Of a DNA stretch of 64,000 nucleotides, positions 1-7,332 are shown piece after piece. The stretch is from Gimesia aquarii. GTDB taxonomy: Bacteria; Planctomycetota; Planctomycetia; Planctomycetales; Planctomycetaceae. The notes beneath the pieces were generated by a model. The model saw only the letters and a program-made list of their open reading frames with translations, did not search any database and had not been told where the DNA came from. The stretch lies in assembly GCF_007748195.1 (NCBI RefSeq), contig NZ_CP037920.1, positions 1,221,536 to 1,285,535 on the forward strand, written 5' to 3'. The position numbers were made by a program, and so were the translations under genes. Position 1 is the stretch's first letter. Each line of letters starts with the position of its first letter.

Positions 1-108
1 TGGCTCCGATTTTTCTACGGCAAATATTGGAGTAGAATGGTCTATTCGGCTCCCTGTCAGCACTATTAAAACTCCACAGAACACAATCAGCGTCAAGTTT
101 TTCATCAT
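1..108 (-). CDS. 5' end of a secreted protein (partial)
   Basis: An ATG at 108 (a second follows at 105) opens a frame that runs off the left edge. The 36 visible residues start MMKNLTLIVFCGVLIVLTGS, a short basic start followed by a hydrophobic stretch, which is typical of a signal peptide. The rest of the protein lies outside the window, so no function can be given. The gene lies downstream of the cupin gene on the same strand. Confidence 0.55.
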   Translation of the reverse strand, partial: MMKNLTLIVFCGVLIVLTGSRIDHSTPIFAVEKSEP

Positions 109-206
109 TGGCTCCTCAAACTATATCTTAAAAATTGGACGATCGTTTTTAATTCTTAATTTCAGTGACTCTCGATTTGTTCCTTATCAGGCTAGGGGAT
201 CACTGG

Positions 207-575
207 TCAAGACTCCTCAGACGTTTCATCAATTACCGGATCTTTTGGGGGTGTACGAACAATTGTGAGTAACAGTGCAGCTGACTCCAGGCTTTCGACA
301 GCATGGGGCTCGGCATGGGGCAGATATAAAAACTGTCCGGGGGTGAGTTTATGGGTTTCCCCCAGACATTGAAAAAGGACGCGTCCCTCAAGACATTGAA
401 CAATTAAGATTCCAGGTGCGATGTGGTTTGGTAGTGATTTGCCAGACTTCAAAATCAAACGAATGATTTCCAGGTGATCTGTTTTCACCAGCGTCGTGGT
501 CTTCGTTGATTCCAACTCAGAACCGAGCGGCTCTACACTTACCACTTCACCTGCCCTTGCATGTGACAGAGCCAT
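207..575 (-). CDS. Small single-domain cupin protein
   Basis: The 122-residue protein is a single cupin beta-barrel. His51 with the following PGILIVQCLEG stretch gives the first cupin motif, and PGQFLYLPHAEPHAV with His87 and His91 gives the second. The His residues suit a bound metal ion. Such small cupins bind or sense small molecules or act as isomerases or dioxygenases, and the substrate cannot be read from sequence. The ATG at 575 is preceded by AGAAGG. It is the first of a run of minus-strand genes that extends to the PIG-L deacetylase, although a 172-bp gap separates it from the oxidoreductase upstream. Confidence 0.75.
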   Translation of the reverse strand: MALSHARAGEVVSVEPLGSELESTKTTTLVKTDHLEIIRLILKSGKSLPNHIAPGILIVQCLEGRVLFQCLGETHKLTPGQFLYLPHAEPHAVESLESAALLLTIVRTPPKDPVIDETSEES

Positions 576-747
576 AATGTCAATCCTTCTGTGAAAATAA
601 CGCGTGCATCAGTGTCTTTATTTTAAGACTCTGCAGTAAGACATGAAAGGCTTGGTTGAGTCTTGTTTTATTTGAATGACGTACTTATTACACATCTGAC
701 AGTCATAGGCGAATGCTGACTTTCATATTATAACCAGTAATTCATTC

Positions 748-1755
748 TTAACTTTCTTTTATTTGCTGTATTCCAGTTTCTAAAATGCGTTGCGCTTCGA
801 GCCCAAATCTGGGGTTACAGAGTAACCAGGGTTCTTCGCCTGTTCGGATGCAATTTGCGAAATGTTCGGTGGCCGTTTGCAGATAAAGCAATGGACATTG
901 GACTTTGATTTCTTCTCCCGCTGGTTGTTCATCGGTTGCTAACATTAAAGGCCCTTTTTTTTGCGGCTCAACCATCAACGTTCCTTTAGTGCCATAAATG
1001 GCTGTTGTGTAAGCAGTCAGTGTTCCTATTTGTGACCATGAGCCTTCTGCCGTCGCGATAGCTTTTGGATATTGCATGACGATCATGGCATTATCTTCGA
1101 CACCTAGAGGTTCTGGTCGATATTGCCCGGCAATACCAGTGATCGATTCCGGCACGCCTAGTAAAACACTAGCGAGAACACAGCCATAGCAACAGTAATC
1201 CATCATGGCGCCCGCTCCATTTAATTCCGGATTAAACAGCCAGTCACAGAAGTAATCGCTACAGCCCAGCTCTTTAGGGCCGGCATGCGCAGCACGATAC
1301 TTGACCTGCCAGATGTCTCCAATGTCTCCTGCCTTAGCCATTGTGATCGCGTGTTGCATTTGTGGCCACCAGGCAAAGGGCCAATTCACCATCAGGCAGA
1401 CATTCTCTTCGTTGGCAGCTGTCAACAAGGCTTCTGCCTGTGAGAGATTCGCCGCCATGGGCTTTTCAATCATCACAGCCAGTCCATGCTCGATGGCCAA
1501 AAGTGCAAGCTGTGCTCCTTCATGATTACTGCTGAAAATATAAACGCCATCCAATTCGTGGTTTGCAAATAGCTCCTCAGGGGAAGCATAAGTCGGGCAG
1601 TCATATTCGGCATGGATCCGATCACGTAGTTCTTGATTCCTGTCAAAAGCAGCAATCAGTGTGGCATTTTCGGAATGTTGTAATTGCGGCAAATGGTCCC
1701 AGGCATGATCGTGAATCAGACCCAGGATACCGATACGTAATGGTTGATTTTTCAT
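748..1755 (-). CDS. Gfo/Idh/MocA family oxidoreductase
   Basis: The 335-residue protein has an N-terminal Rossmann fold beginning RIGILGLIHDHAW, with the glycine motif slightly degenerate (GLIHDH instead of GxGxxG). The EKP motif around residues 97-99 carries the lysine that is catalytic in this family. A C-terminal alpha/beta substrate domain follows. These enzymes oxidise or reduce sugars and related polyols with NAD(P). There is no signal peptide, so it is cytoplasmic, unlike the Tat-type Gfo protein at 5452. The substrate is unknown. The HIT-domain gene lies 35 bp upstream on the same strand and may be co-transcribed. Confidence 0.88.
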   Translation of the reverse strand: MKNQPLRIGILGLIHDHAWDHLPQLQHSENATLIAAFDRNQELRDRIHAEYDCPTYASPEELFANHELDGVYIFSSNHEGAQLALLAIEHGLAVMIEKPMAANLSQAEALLTAANEENVCLMVNWPFAWWPQMQHAITMAKAGDIGDIWQVKYRAAHAGPKELGCSDYFCDWLFNPELNGAGAMMDYCCYGCVLASVLLGVPESITGIAGQYRPEPLGVEDNAMIVMQYPKAIATAEGSWSQIGTLTAYTTAIYGTKGTLMVEPQKKGPLMLATDEQPAGEEIKVQCPLLYLQTATEHFANCIRTGEEPWLLCNPRFGLEAQRILETGIQQIKES

Positions 1756-1790
1756 GGTTTTGCTCTATCGATTAGAGAAGCCTCATTGAT

Positions 1791-2204
1791 TTATGTCTCG
1801 CTACGTTCAGCCGCATAAAATGATTTAAAGTTTTTTTTGATAGTGTTTACTTCTTCATCCGAATAAGTTTGAGTTTGGGAATGTCCCCATACAGGAGCGG
1901 GCCAATAGGGATCATTGTGTTTCCTGCCGATGATATGCACATGTAATTGACTGACGACATTGCCCAGAGCTGCAATATTCATTTTGTCAGGGAGAAATGA
2001 CTGTTGAATAAATCGAGATACCAGATTGATTTCTTTCAGAATTGCGGTTTGCTGATCAAAGGGTAAATTCGTTAGCTCAATTTCATCACAATGAGGTACT
2101 AAGATAAACCAGCTTACCAGCGAATTATTCATCAACAGAAGCGTTGATTCTTCAATCTCATATAGAAGGTGACAGTCTGCCTGTAAGCGATCATCGAGTT
2201 TCAT
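1791..2204 (-). CDS. HIT-domain nucleotide hydrolase
   Basis: The 137-residue protein carries the histidine triad signature QLHVHIIGR (His88 and His90), followed by the HNDPYWPAPVWG segment common in bacterial HIT proteins of this length. HIT enzymes hydrolyse or transfer nucleotides from substrates such as diadenosine polyphosphates or nucleoside phosphoramidates. It sits between the globin and the Gfo oxidoreductase with short gaps, suggesting a loose operon. The substrate is not predictable. The ATG at 2204 gives the family's usual length. Confidence 0.85.
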   Translation of the reverse strand: MKLDDRLQADCHLLYEIEESTLLLMNNSLVSWFILVPHCDEIELTNLPFDQQTAILKEINLVSRFIQQSFLPDKMNIAALGNVVSQLHVHIIGRKHNDPYWPAPVWGHSQTQTYSDEEVNTIKKNFKSFYAAERSET

Positions 2205-2241
2205 GTTTGAGTCCGATTAACGAATAAAAGAAAATGAGTTC

Positions 2242-2628
2242 TCATCCCGCTCGATTGATCAAAAAAGTTGCCATCTGATCGAAGAACGATTTCAGTATTT
2301 CAGCTGCCTCTGTTGGTAAGTCGACTTCAAGCATAGCTTGATTCATTAATTCGATCCACCGATCCCGGGCACTTTGGTCTATGGCAAAGGGAGCGTGTCG
2401 CATTCGCAATGCAGGGTGCCCGCGCTCTTCGAGATAGCGTTGTGGACCTCCCAATCGATAAACCAGAAATTCCTTCAATCGATATTCTGCTCCTGAGAAG
2501 TCATCGGCAGGATACATGGGTCTCAGGATGTCATCCGATTTTACTCTGGAATAAAACGCAGCGATCAGTCGTTGCAGTTGATCTTCACCTAAGTGCTCAT
2601 AAAGTTCTTCTACACTCATTTGACTCAT
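2242..2628 (-). CDS. Truncated haemoglobin, group II (trHbO-like)
   Basis: The 128-residue 2-on-2 globin has Tyr26 in helix B, the RMRHAPF segment with proximal His78, and Trp91 at the G8 position. Together these point to group II (GlbO/YjbI type). Members bind O2 or NO at a haem and are linked to oxidative or nitrosative stress and oxygen delivery. The start could be either of two in-frame ATGs (2628 or 2619); neither has a strong ribosome site. It is flanked by HIT and DinB genes on the same strand. Confidence 0.9.
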   Translation of the reverse strand: MSQMSVEELYEHLGEDQLQRLIAAFYSRVKSDDILRPMYPADDFSGAEYRLKEFLVYRLGGPQRYLEERGHPALRMRHAPFAIDQSARDRWIELMNQAMLEVDLPTEAAEILKSFFDQMATFLINRAG

Positions 2629-2714
2629 TTTTATTGTACTTTACTCAGGCTAGCTCATTGTATTCGCAGACGAATGTGACATGGTATTTGAATTCTAATA
2701 AACAGTCATTCGTA

Positions 2715-3206
2715 TCAGTATAATGGAGGTTTTCCTAAATTACGCCGAATGACTGCCCATTGTCCGGCATGCATCATCCAATGAGTGGCCTCTCCAGCAA
2801 AGACGCAACCAATGGTTGGTCCCAGATAGCGAACTGTTTCAGGTGATGGATTTTGCAATTCTTCATCACTGAGGCCAGAAAGGACATTCAACGTTCCCTG
2901 ACGTTGCTCCTGTATCAGTTGAATGTATTCTGCTTTTGAATGAAAATCAGCGGGATTGTCACTGGCTGCCGTTTCTGTGGTGTACCGTTCTTTAAATCCA
3001 GAAGGGAGTTCCGGCATAGTACCTGGATAAACCGCGGTTACATGAAAATGCTCGCTATGAATCAAGTGTCCCAGTTGCCAGGCGAGATGATTCATCTTCT
3101 CAGCAGGGCGGACAAAGAGATCGTCATTCGTTAGATCTTCGAGATAACCATTAACGATAAATGTGGGAAGCTCCAAAGATGCTTTGATATGCAACGCCAG
3201 ACTCAT
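2715..3206 (-). CDS. DinB-family (four-helix) protein
   Basis: From the ATG at 3206 the product is 163 residues with the DinB/YfiT-like histidine pattern: HLAWQLGHLIHSEHF in the first half and GEATHWMMHAGQW near the end. These positions bind a metal ion in the family. Known relatives are thiol S-transferases (bacillithiol or mycothiol dependent) or damage-inducible proteins of unclear activity. The open frame extends upstream to 3362, but that extension overlaps the PIG-L gene; the internal ATG has an AAGGG ribosome site 6 bp upstream and begins at the normal domain edge. Confidence 0.8.
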   Translation of the reverse strand: MSLALHIKASLELPTFIVNGYLEDLTNDDLFVRPAEKMNHLAWQLGHLIHSEHFHVTAVYPGTMPELPSGFKERYTTETAASDNPADFHSKAEYIQLIQEQRQGTLNVLSGLSDEELQNPSPETVRYLGPTIGCVFAGEATHWMMHAGQWAVIRRNLGKPPLY

Positions 3207-3285
3207 CAGAATCCCTTCAGGAATTAAATTTTCGGGATAACATTTTTTACGGGACAGGTTACTTTCGTTGCCTATACCGCAATGC

Positions 3286-3984
3286 TCAATTAAAAATTTC
3301 CACGGGTTGCTTACGGGGAGCCCAGAGTGCCTCTGCATATTTGACACGGCATGTTTGACCACGATATCGGGCTAATGTTTCTTTGCCCTGTAAGGCTCCA
3401 TGGGCCTGTGTGGGATCATAGTCAACGTTCCTCTGCAAAGCCATATAACGGCCGAGCCATTCCATTGATTTATTCCAGTAATCTGTCACATCGACAAACG
3501 TGTCTGGTTCAAAACCAACCGTATGCCCCGGGCCATTATCATAATGATAAATCGTGCGTGGGTTTTTGAACCGATCTTGATTGAGCACTCGCCCTCCATG
3601 ATTGAGAGCAATTTTACTAAGCTGAGATGCTACAGTATGATCGTGATGGTGATCGTATTCCCACATTTGCAGGGCAATGTCCGGTTTGATCTCGTGAACA
3701 GCGGCAGCCACTTTTTGCTTGGTTTTTTCGTTTGTATCATATTGATGGGATGCGAAATCAAGAAATCGGGTTTCAACACCAAAATTATGAGCAATACTGA
3801 TCACAGATTTTCTAAATGCCTCTTCGCGCCCTTTAGTGGGAGGCCAGTTGCTGTAGTTGCCAATCAGAATGAGTTGGACCACTCGATAGTTTTTCGCAAC
3901 TGCTTTTAACATGACCCCAGGCACACCATACACGCAATCATCAAAATGAGCACCAATTGCCAGTAATGTCTTTTGATCAGCCAT
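3286..3984 (-). CDS. PIG-L (LmbE) family deacetylase
   Basis: The 232-residue protein has the family's zinc motif as AHFDD (residues 12-16; usually AHPDD) and the second motif DHHHDH at about 111-116. PIG-L enzymes remove N-acetyl groups from GlcNAc-type sugars, including those of bacillithiol or mycothiol precursors. A DinB-family thiol-transferase-like gene lies directly downstream, so a link to thiol chemistry is possible, but this is inference only. The ATG at 3984 is chosen because it starts just before the first beta-strand; the frame is open to 4020. Confidence 0.85.
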   Translation of the reverse strand: MADQKTLLAIGAHFDDCVYGVPGVMLKAVAKNYRVVQLILIGNYSNWPPTKGREEAFRKSVISIAHNFGVETRFLDFASHQYDTNEKTKQKVAAAVHEIKPDIALQMWEYDHHHDHTVASQLSKIALNHGGRVLNQDRFKNPRTIYHYDNGPGHTVGFEPDTFVDVTDYWNKSMEWLGRYMALQRNVDYDPTQAHGALQGKETLARYRGQTCRVKYAEALWAPRKQPVEIFN

Positions 3985-4155
3985 AGTAGAATTTCTCTTA
4001 AGAAGTAGGAACGATATCACAAATTTTTTACAGGAAAAATATTTAGATTCTCCCTTTACTGATGATAATCAGCTTATATGCAGACTGCTATCAATAATGC
4101 ATGATTTGCAATAAAGAGAGGCTCAAAAAAGAAGGTAAGGAGGTGGGGAAGGTAA

Positions 4156-4195
4156 ATAAAAAACCAACCAAACCTGTACGTATTGGTTTGGTTGG
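4156..4195 (-). terminator. Intrinsic terminator of the receiver gene
   Basis: Read on the minus strand, an 11-bp stem CCAACCAAACC / GGTTTGGTTGG with a 10-nt loop is followed by a run of Ts. It lies about 30 bp past the stop codon of the receiver-domain gene at 4227. Confidence 0.8.
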
Positions 4196-4226
4196 CGTTA
4201 TATGGTCTGAGCAGTATTATTGAGAA

Positions 4227-4826
4227 TTATGCCAACTCGGCTCTCTTCTGTGAACTGGTAATGAAAAATTCCAGGTATTCAGATTGAGCGATGATAAGAT
4301 TATAAAATTCTTCTGCAGCTTCGAGGTTCTTTGCTTCAATGATGTCTTTGACGACTTCACATAGTGTTTCGGCTGGCGTACAAATATCGATCGGAGCGGC
4401 CTCTGAAAGTTCTCCTAACGTTGTTCGTAAAGTTTCCGAGAATACTGTTTTGAGTTCTTCTCGATCGCGAGATTTATAAATTACGCCCGTAATTCCCAGC
4501 TTTTTGGCAAGTTCCAGCCTTTCGACGAGTCGAGTTTGTGATTTATCGGCAGGTTGTAGAGTGGTCATGACAAAAAACATAGGTGCTTCCAATTGACCAT
4601 CATCTGTGTAGTGTTCTTGTTTTTGAACCTTAAGGAATAAGTCGAGTCCATCAAGTTCTCTCATCACTAACTCAGAGAAAACAATTCTGATTTCGCTGTC
4701 TTGTTCCAAAATGGTCAATGCTTCAAACCCAGATGAGGCACACACAACTTCATAACCAAGCTCTTCTAGGAGCCGGGTATGTACATAGCATGTGTATCCA
4801 ACTTCATCAACAACAAGGACTCTCAT
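4227..4826 (-). CDS. Receiver-domain protein with Asp-to-Glu at the phospho-site
   Basis: The 199-residue protein has a CheY-like domain (about 1-125) plus a helical C-terminal extension and no DNA-binding output domain. It is a clear paralogue of the protein at 18182: both have VDxVGYTC at residues 6-13, MDG/LDG at 58-60 and a conserved Lys in the YKS/FKP segment. Where the paralogue has the phospho-accepting Asp52 (VTDLMM), this one has Glu52 (FSELVM, codon GAG at 4671-4673), and the acidic pocket reads DE instead of DD. It may be locked on or insensitive to phosphorylation. A strong AAAAGGAGG precedes the ATG. It has its own terminator and looks monocistronic. Confidence 0.85.
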   Translation of the reverse strand: MRVLVVDEVGYTCYVHTRLLEELGYEVVCASSGFEALTILEQDSEIRIVFSELVMRELDGLDLFLKVQKQEHYTDDGQLEAPMFFVMTTLQPADKSQTRLVERLELAKKLGITGVIYKSRDREELKTVFSETLRTTLGELSEAAPIDICTPAETLCEVVKDIIEAKNLEAAEEFYNLIIAQSEYLEFFITSSQKRAELA

Positions 4827-5451
4827 ATGCCTCCTTTTCGAAAGTAGGTAACTTCAATAATTATCATTCACTTTAGAACGGAATGGTTTCTAATGGTCAC
4901 TGACAAACTGTTACAAATATAAAAAAAGCCCGTTCCTCAAAATGAGAAGCGAGCGTTAAATTATCGAATGTAGATTCTGCTACAGTGAAAATTTCAGCAG
5001 TTCGAAAAATGATTCCTAATGTGTGTGAATTTTTATTCATGATGTGTCTCTGAAAAAAGTATAACACACTTTTATTCAGAGTTTGAAATATTTCAACAAA
5101 GCAGATTTATTTGTTGTCACGTATCAACATGAGATATGTGCTATTTCCCAAAATGTTTGTAGATCTAAAGCAACAACTTGAGATGAAATAGTAGGTAAAT
5201 GTGAAAAATTTGCTTCTAATCAACAACTTAACGCCCTTGTACAAAATGATGCAAAAAAGAAACGACTCTGTATTTTTCGAGTATGATTTCGTAAAAGAAA
5301 TTTCCGTTGAAGTTATTCAGGCGGAAGATGTTACATTGTCTGGACTTTGCATGTAATGCTGATTACGATTGTATCGGGGTTCCGTTTGTCTCAAATCAAA
5401 AGCTTTTTTGTAAGTAAAATCAATTAAGTAAGTATCAGTAAAGGATGAGTT
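4827..5451. other. Intergenic region between divergent genes
   Basis: This AT-rich 625-bp gap separates the receiver gene from the Tat-type oxidoreductase and should contain both promoters. Apart from the orphan hairpin at 4921-4957 and a weak 47-codon frame around it, I see no supported gene. Confidence 0.5.
4921..4957 (-). terminator. Orphan terminator-like hairpin
   Basis: On the minus strand, GCTCGCTTCTCA and TGAGGAACGGGC form a 12-position stem (one C-A mismatch, two G-T pairs) around a TTT loop, followed by seven Ts. No annotated minus-strand gene ends upstream of it, so it implies an unannotated short transcript, or it is attenuator-like in the leader of the receiver gene, which starts about 95 bp further on. 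Confidence 0.45.
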
Positions 5452-6750
5452 ATGAGTGAGGTCACGAGACGTAGTTTTCTTCAAACCAGTGCTGGTGCTG
5501 TTGCGGCCACTTCATTACTGAATAATACAGCCCGGGCTGACATCAATGGGAAAATTCGTGTAGCTGTATTAGGAGTGAACGGCCGCGGTAGAACGCATAT
5601 CAAGGCTGTCGGCAATATTGAAGGTGCTGACGTTGTGTTGCTCTGTGATCCGGATAAACAAGTTCTCGAAAAACGTGCTGCCGAATTTGAGAAGAAGTAT
5701 GGTCGCAAGGTCGAAACTGAGACCGATATGCGTAAAGTATTTGACCGGGATGACATTGATGTTGTTACAGTAGCTACTCCAAATCACTGGCATTCATTGG
5801 CGACGATTTGGGCATGCCAGGCTGGAAAAGATGTTTATGTTGAAAAACCAGGTTCACACAATTTATTCGAAGGTCGCAAAATGATGGAAGCGGCTGATAA
5901 GTATAAACGCATTGTGCAACACGGCGTACAACTTCGCAGCCAACCTGCAATTCAGGAAGCAGTCGAGCATCTTCGCAAAGGGACCATTGGTAAAGTTTAT
6001 ATGGCTCGTGGTCTCGTCTTCCGCTGGCGTCCTTCAATCGGAAAAAAGCCTGTTGAAAAAGTACCCTCCTATCTCGATTGGAACCTTTGGCAGGGACCTG
6101 CTCAGGAAACTGACTTTTCACGGCGTCTGGTGCACTATAATTGGCACTGGACCTGGGATTACGGCAATGGTGACGTAGGCAACCAGGGGGTTCACGAGAC
6201 TGATATGTGCCTCTGGGGCTTGGATGTCAAACTACCTTCGCAAATTAACGCCATGGGAGGTAAGTTCCTGTGGGATGACGATAAAGAGACACCGGAACTT
6301 CTTACAACGAACTATTTTTATCCTGAAGAAAACAGAATGATTCAGTTTGAAGTACGTCCCTGGAATACGAATACCGAAGACGGAGCGACTGTGGGTAACA
6401 TATTCTACGGATCGGAGGGTTATATGGTTGTTAAGGGATATAAATCTTATGAGACCTATCTGGGACGAAAACGGGAACCCGGGCCGAAGAAGAGCGGAGC
6501 TGATCCCGTCGAAGCACACTTCACCAATTTCCTGGATGCTGTCCGATCACGGAAGGCTGAGACTTTGAATGGCCCTGTCGAAACAGCTCATACCAGTTCC
6601 GGCCTTGCTCATTTGGGTAACATTGCCTTTCGTCTGGGACGCCAACTGAACTTCGATCCCAAAACAGAACAGTTTGTAGACGATCCAGAAGCAGACAAAT
6701 ATTTAACTCGCCAGTATCGTAAGCCATTCGTGGTTCCCAACGAAGTCTAA
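5452..6750 (+). CDS. Tat-exported Gfo/Idh/MocA oxidoreductase
   Basis: The 432-residue protein starts with a Tat signal (TRRSFLQTSAGAVAATS) with a likely cleavage after ARA near residue 29. A Rossmann motif VAVLGVNGRGRTH and an EKPGSHN catalytic-lysine segment follow, then the substrate-binding domain with the WHWTWDYGNGDVGNQGVHE stretch typical of the exported planctomycete Gfo group. This group probably acts on sugars in the periplasm with a tightly held nicotinamide cofactor; the substrate is unknown. AAAGGATG precedes the ATG. A terminator follows, and the gene appears to stand alone. Confidence 0.92.
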   Translation: MSEVTRRSFLQTSAGAVAATSLLNNTARADINGKIRVAVLGVNGRGRTHIKAVGNIEGADVVLLCDPDKQVLEKRAAEFEKKYGRKVETETDMRKVFDRDDIDVVTVATPNHWHSLATIWACQAGKDVYVEKPGSHNLFEGRKMMEAADKYKRIVQHGVQLRSQPAIQEAVEHLRKGTIGKVYMARGLVFRWRPSIGKKPVEKVPSYLDWNLWQGPAQETDFSRRLVHYNWHWTWDYGNGDVGNQGVHETDMCLWGLDVKLPSQINAMGGKFLWDDDKETPELLTTNYFYPEENRMIQFEVRPWNTNTEDGATVGNIFYGSEGYMVVKGYKSYETYLGRKREPGPKKSGADPVEAHFTNFLDAVRSRKAETLNGPVETAHTSSGLAHLGNIAFRLGRQLNFDPKTEQFVDDPEADKYLTRQYRKPFVVPNEV

Positions 6751-6794
6751 GCGATTGTGGTACGATCTATCGAATGAGATCAAAAAGACAAAAA

Positions 6795-6826
6795 GAGCAT
6801 CGGAATGAATTTCCGGTGCTCTTTTT
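6795..6826. terminator. Strong bidirectional terminator
   Basis: GAGCATCGGAA / TTCCGGTGCTC forms an 11-bp stem with a 5-nt loop and TTTTT after it on the plus strand; A-rich flanks make it usable in the other direction. It closes the oxidoreductase transcript. Confidence 0.9.
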
Positions 6827-6837
6827 CTTGATACTTC

Positions 6838-6872
6838 AAAAAAAGGCTGACCCACAGTGATGCAGGTCAGCC
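6838..6872 (-). terminator. Intrinsic terminator of the minus-strand RNA
   Basis: On the minus strand GGCTGACC and GGTCAGCC pair perfectly across a 12-nt loop and are followed by seven Ts. The only thing it can terminate is transcription coming from the gene-free stretch upstream (6873-7332) or read-through from ppk. Confidence 0.85.
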
Positions 6873-6944
6873 CCGTTCAAATTTCGTTAGGATCGAGGTG
6901 ATCCTCACGAGTGGTGGTTGTCTATGACAACCCGCCAGAAGTCG

Positions 6945-7028
6945 CTAAGTACAACCACCTTTCTGGCTACAACAATAACTGTCCACTCAATCACCTCCTT
7001 TTCTTAGATAAACTCCCTGTTTCATCAT
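6945..7028 (-). other. Two abutting 13-codon ORFs inside the RNA
   Basis: ORF1 (7028-6987) starts ATGATG and encodes MMKQGVYLRKGGD. ORF2 (6986-6945) starts at the GTG immediately after ORF1's stop (TGAGTG) and encodes a Cys-rich peptide, VDSYCCSQKGGCT with the GTG read as Met. The strong AAGGAGG lies inside the end of ORF1, about 7 bp before the GTG of ORF2. ORF2 runs through the 5' arm of an inner hairpin, as leader peptides do in attenuators. Their translation is unproven. Confidence 0.3.
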
Positions 7029-7332
7029 CGGTTTGTAGCTCCAATCTTGAATACAGGCTCTAGTCCTATCGCACTGCGTGGGTGCGATACATGATCTATC
7101 CCTATTTTTGCAAATCCCAAATTTGAGGCAATACCTTTTTAGTTCGAATCAGCTGAAATCCAGAGGGCCAGCAATAATCAAAAATCGTAACTTATTATAG
7201 AGATGTAGGATAAGACTTTAGTGAGTCCCTCAATTTTTATAGGCAATCGTAGTGTTTTCTATCAGGTTTCAGATTTGACCTGATTTCTTGTGTACTGAAA
7301 TTGTCATAAATAAAACATCGTGTATTCAGTGA

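Larger units (their letters stand above)
6838..7089 (-). ncRNA. Candidate structured RNA with sequestered Shine-Dalgarno
   Basis: The whole gap 6751-7332 has no conventional gene, but the minus strand reads as a dense series of helices. There is a hairpin at 7067-7089 (8 bp, TATCGCAC/GTGCGATA), then AAGGAGGTGAT at about 6990-7000. Hairpin I at 6934-6967 pairs GCCAGAA with TTCTGGC. Hairpin II at 6916-6932 pairs GGTTGTC with GACAACC over a 3-nt loop. ATCACCTC at 6895-6902 is perfectly complementary to the ribosome-site segment GAGGTGAT at 6990-6997. A perfect 8-bp intrinsic terminator at 6838-6872 ends the unit. A TATAAT hexamer lies upstream at 7194-7199. The helices are seen directly; that this is a regulatory RNA is inference. 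Confidence 0.5.

Noticed and set aside
4897-5040. 47-residue minus ORF as a protein
   Set aside because: It contains a terminator hairpin in its coding part and has only a weak ribosome site.
6905-6994. 29-codon GTG frame in the structured RNA
   Set aside because: Its GTG lies inside the ribosome-binding sequence, so that sequence cannot serve this start.
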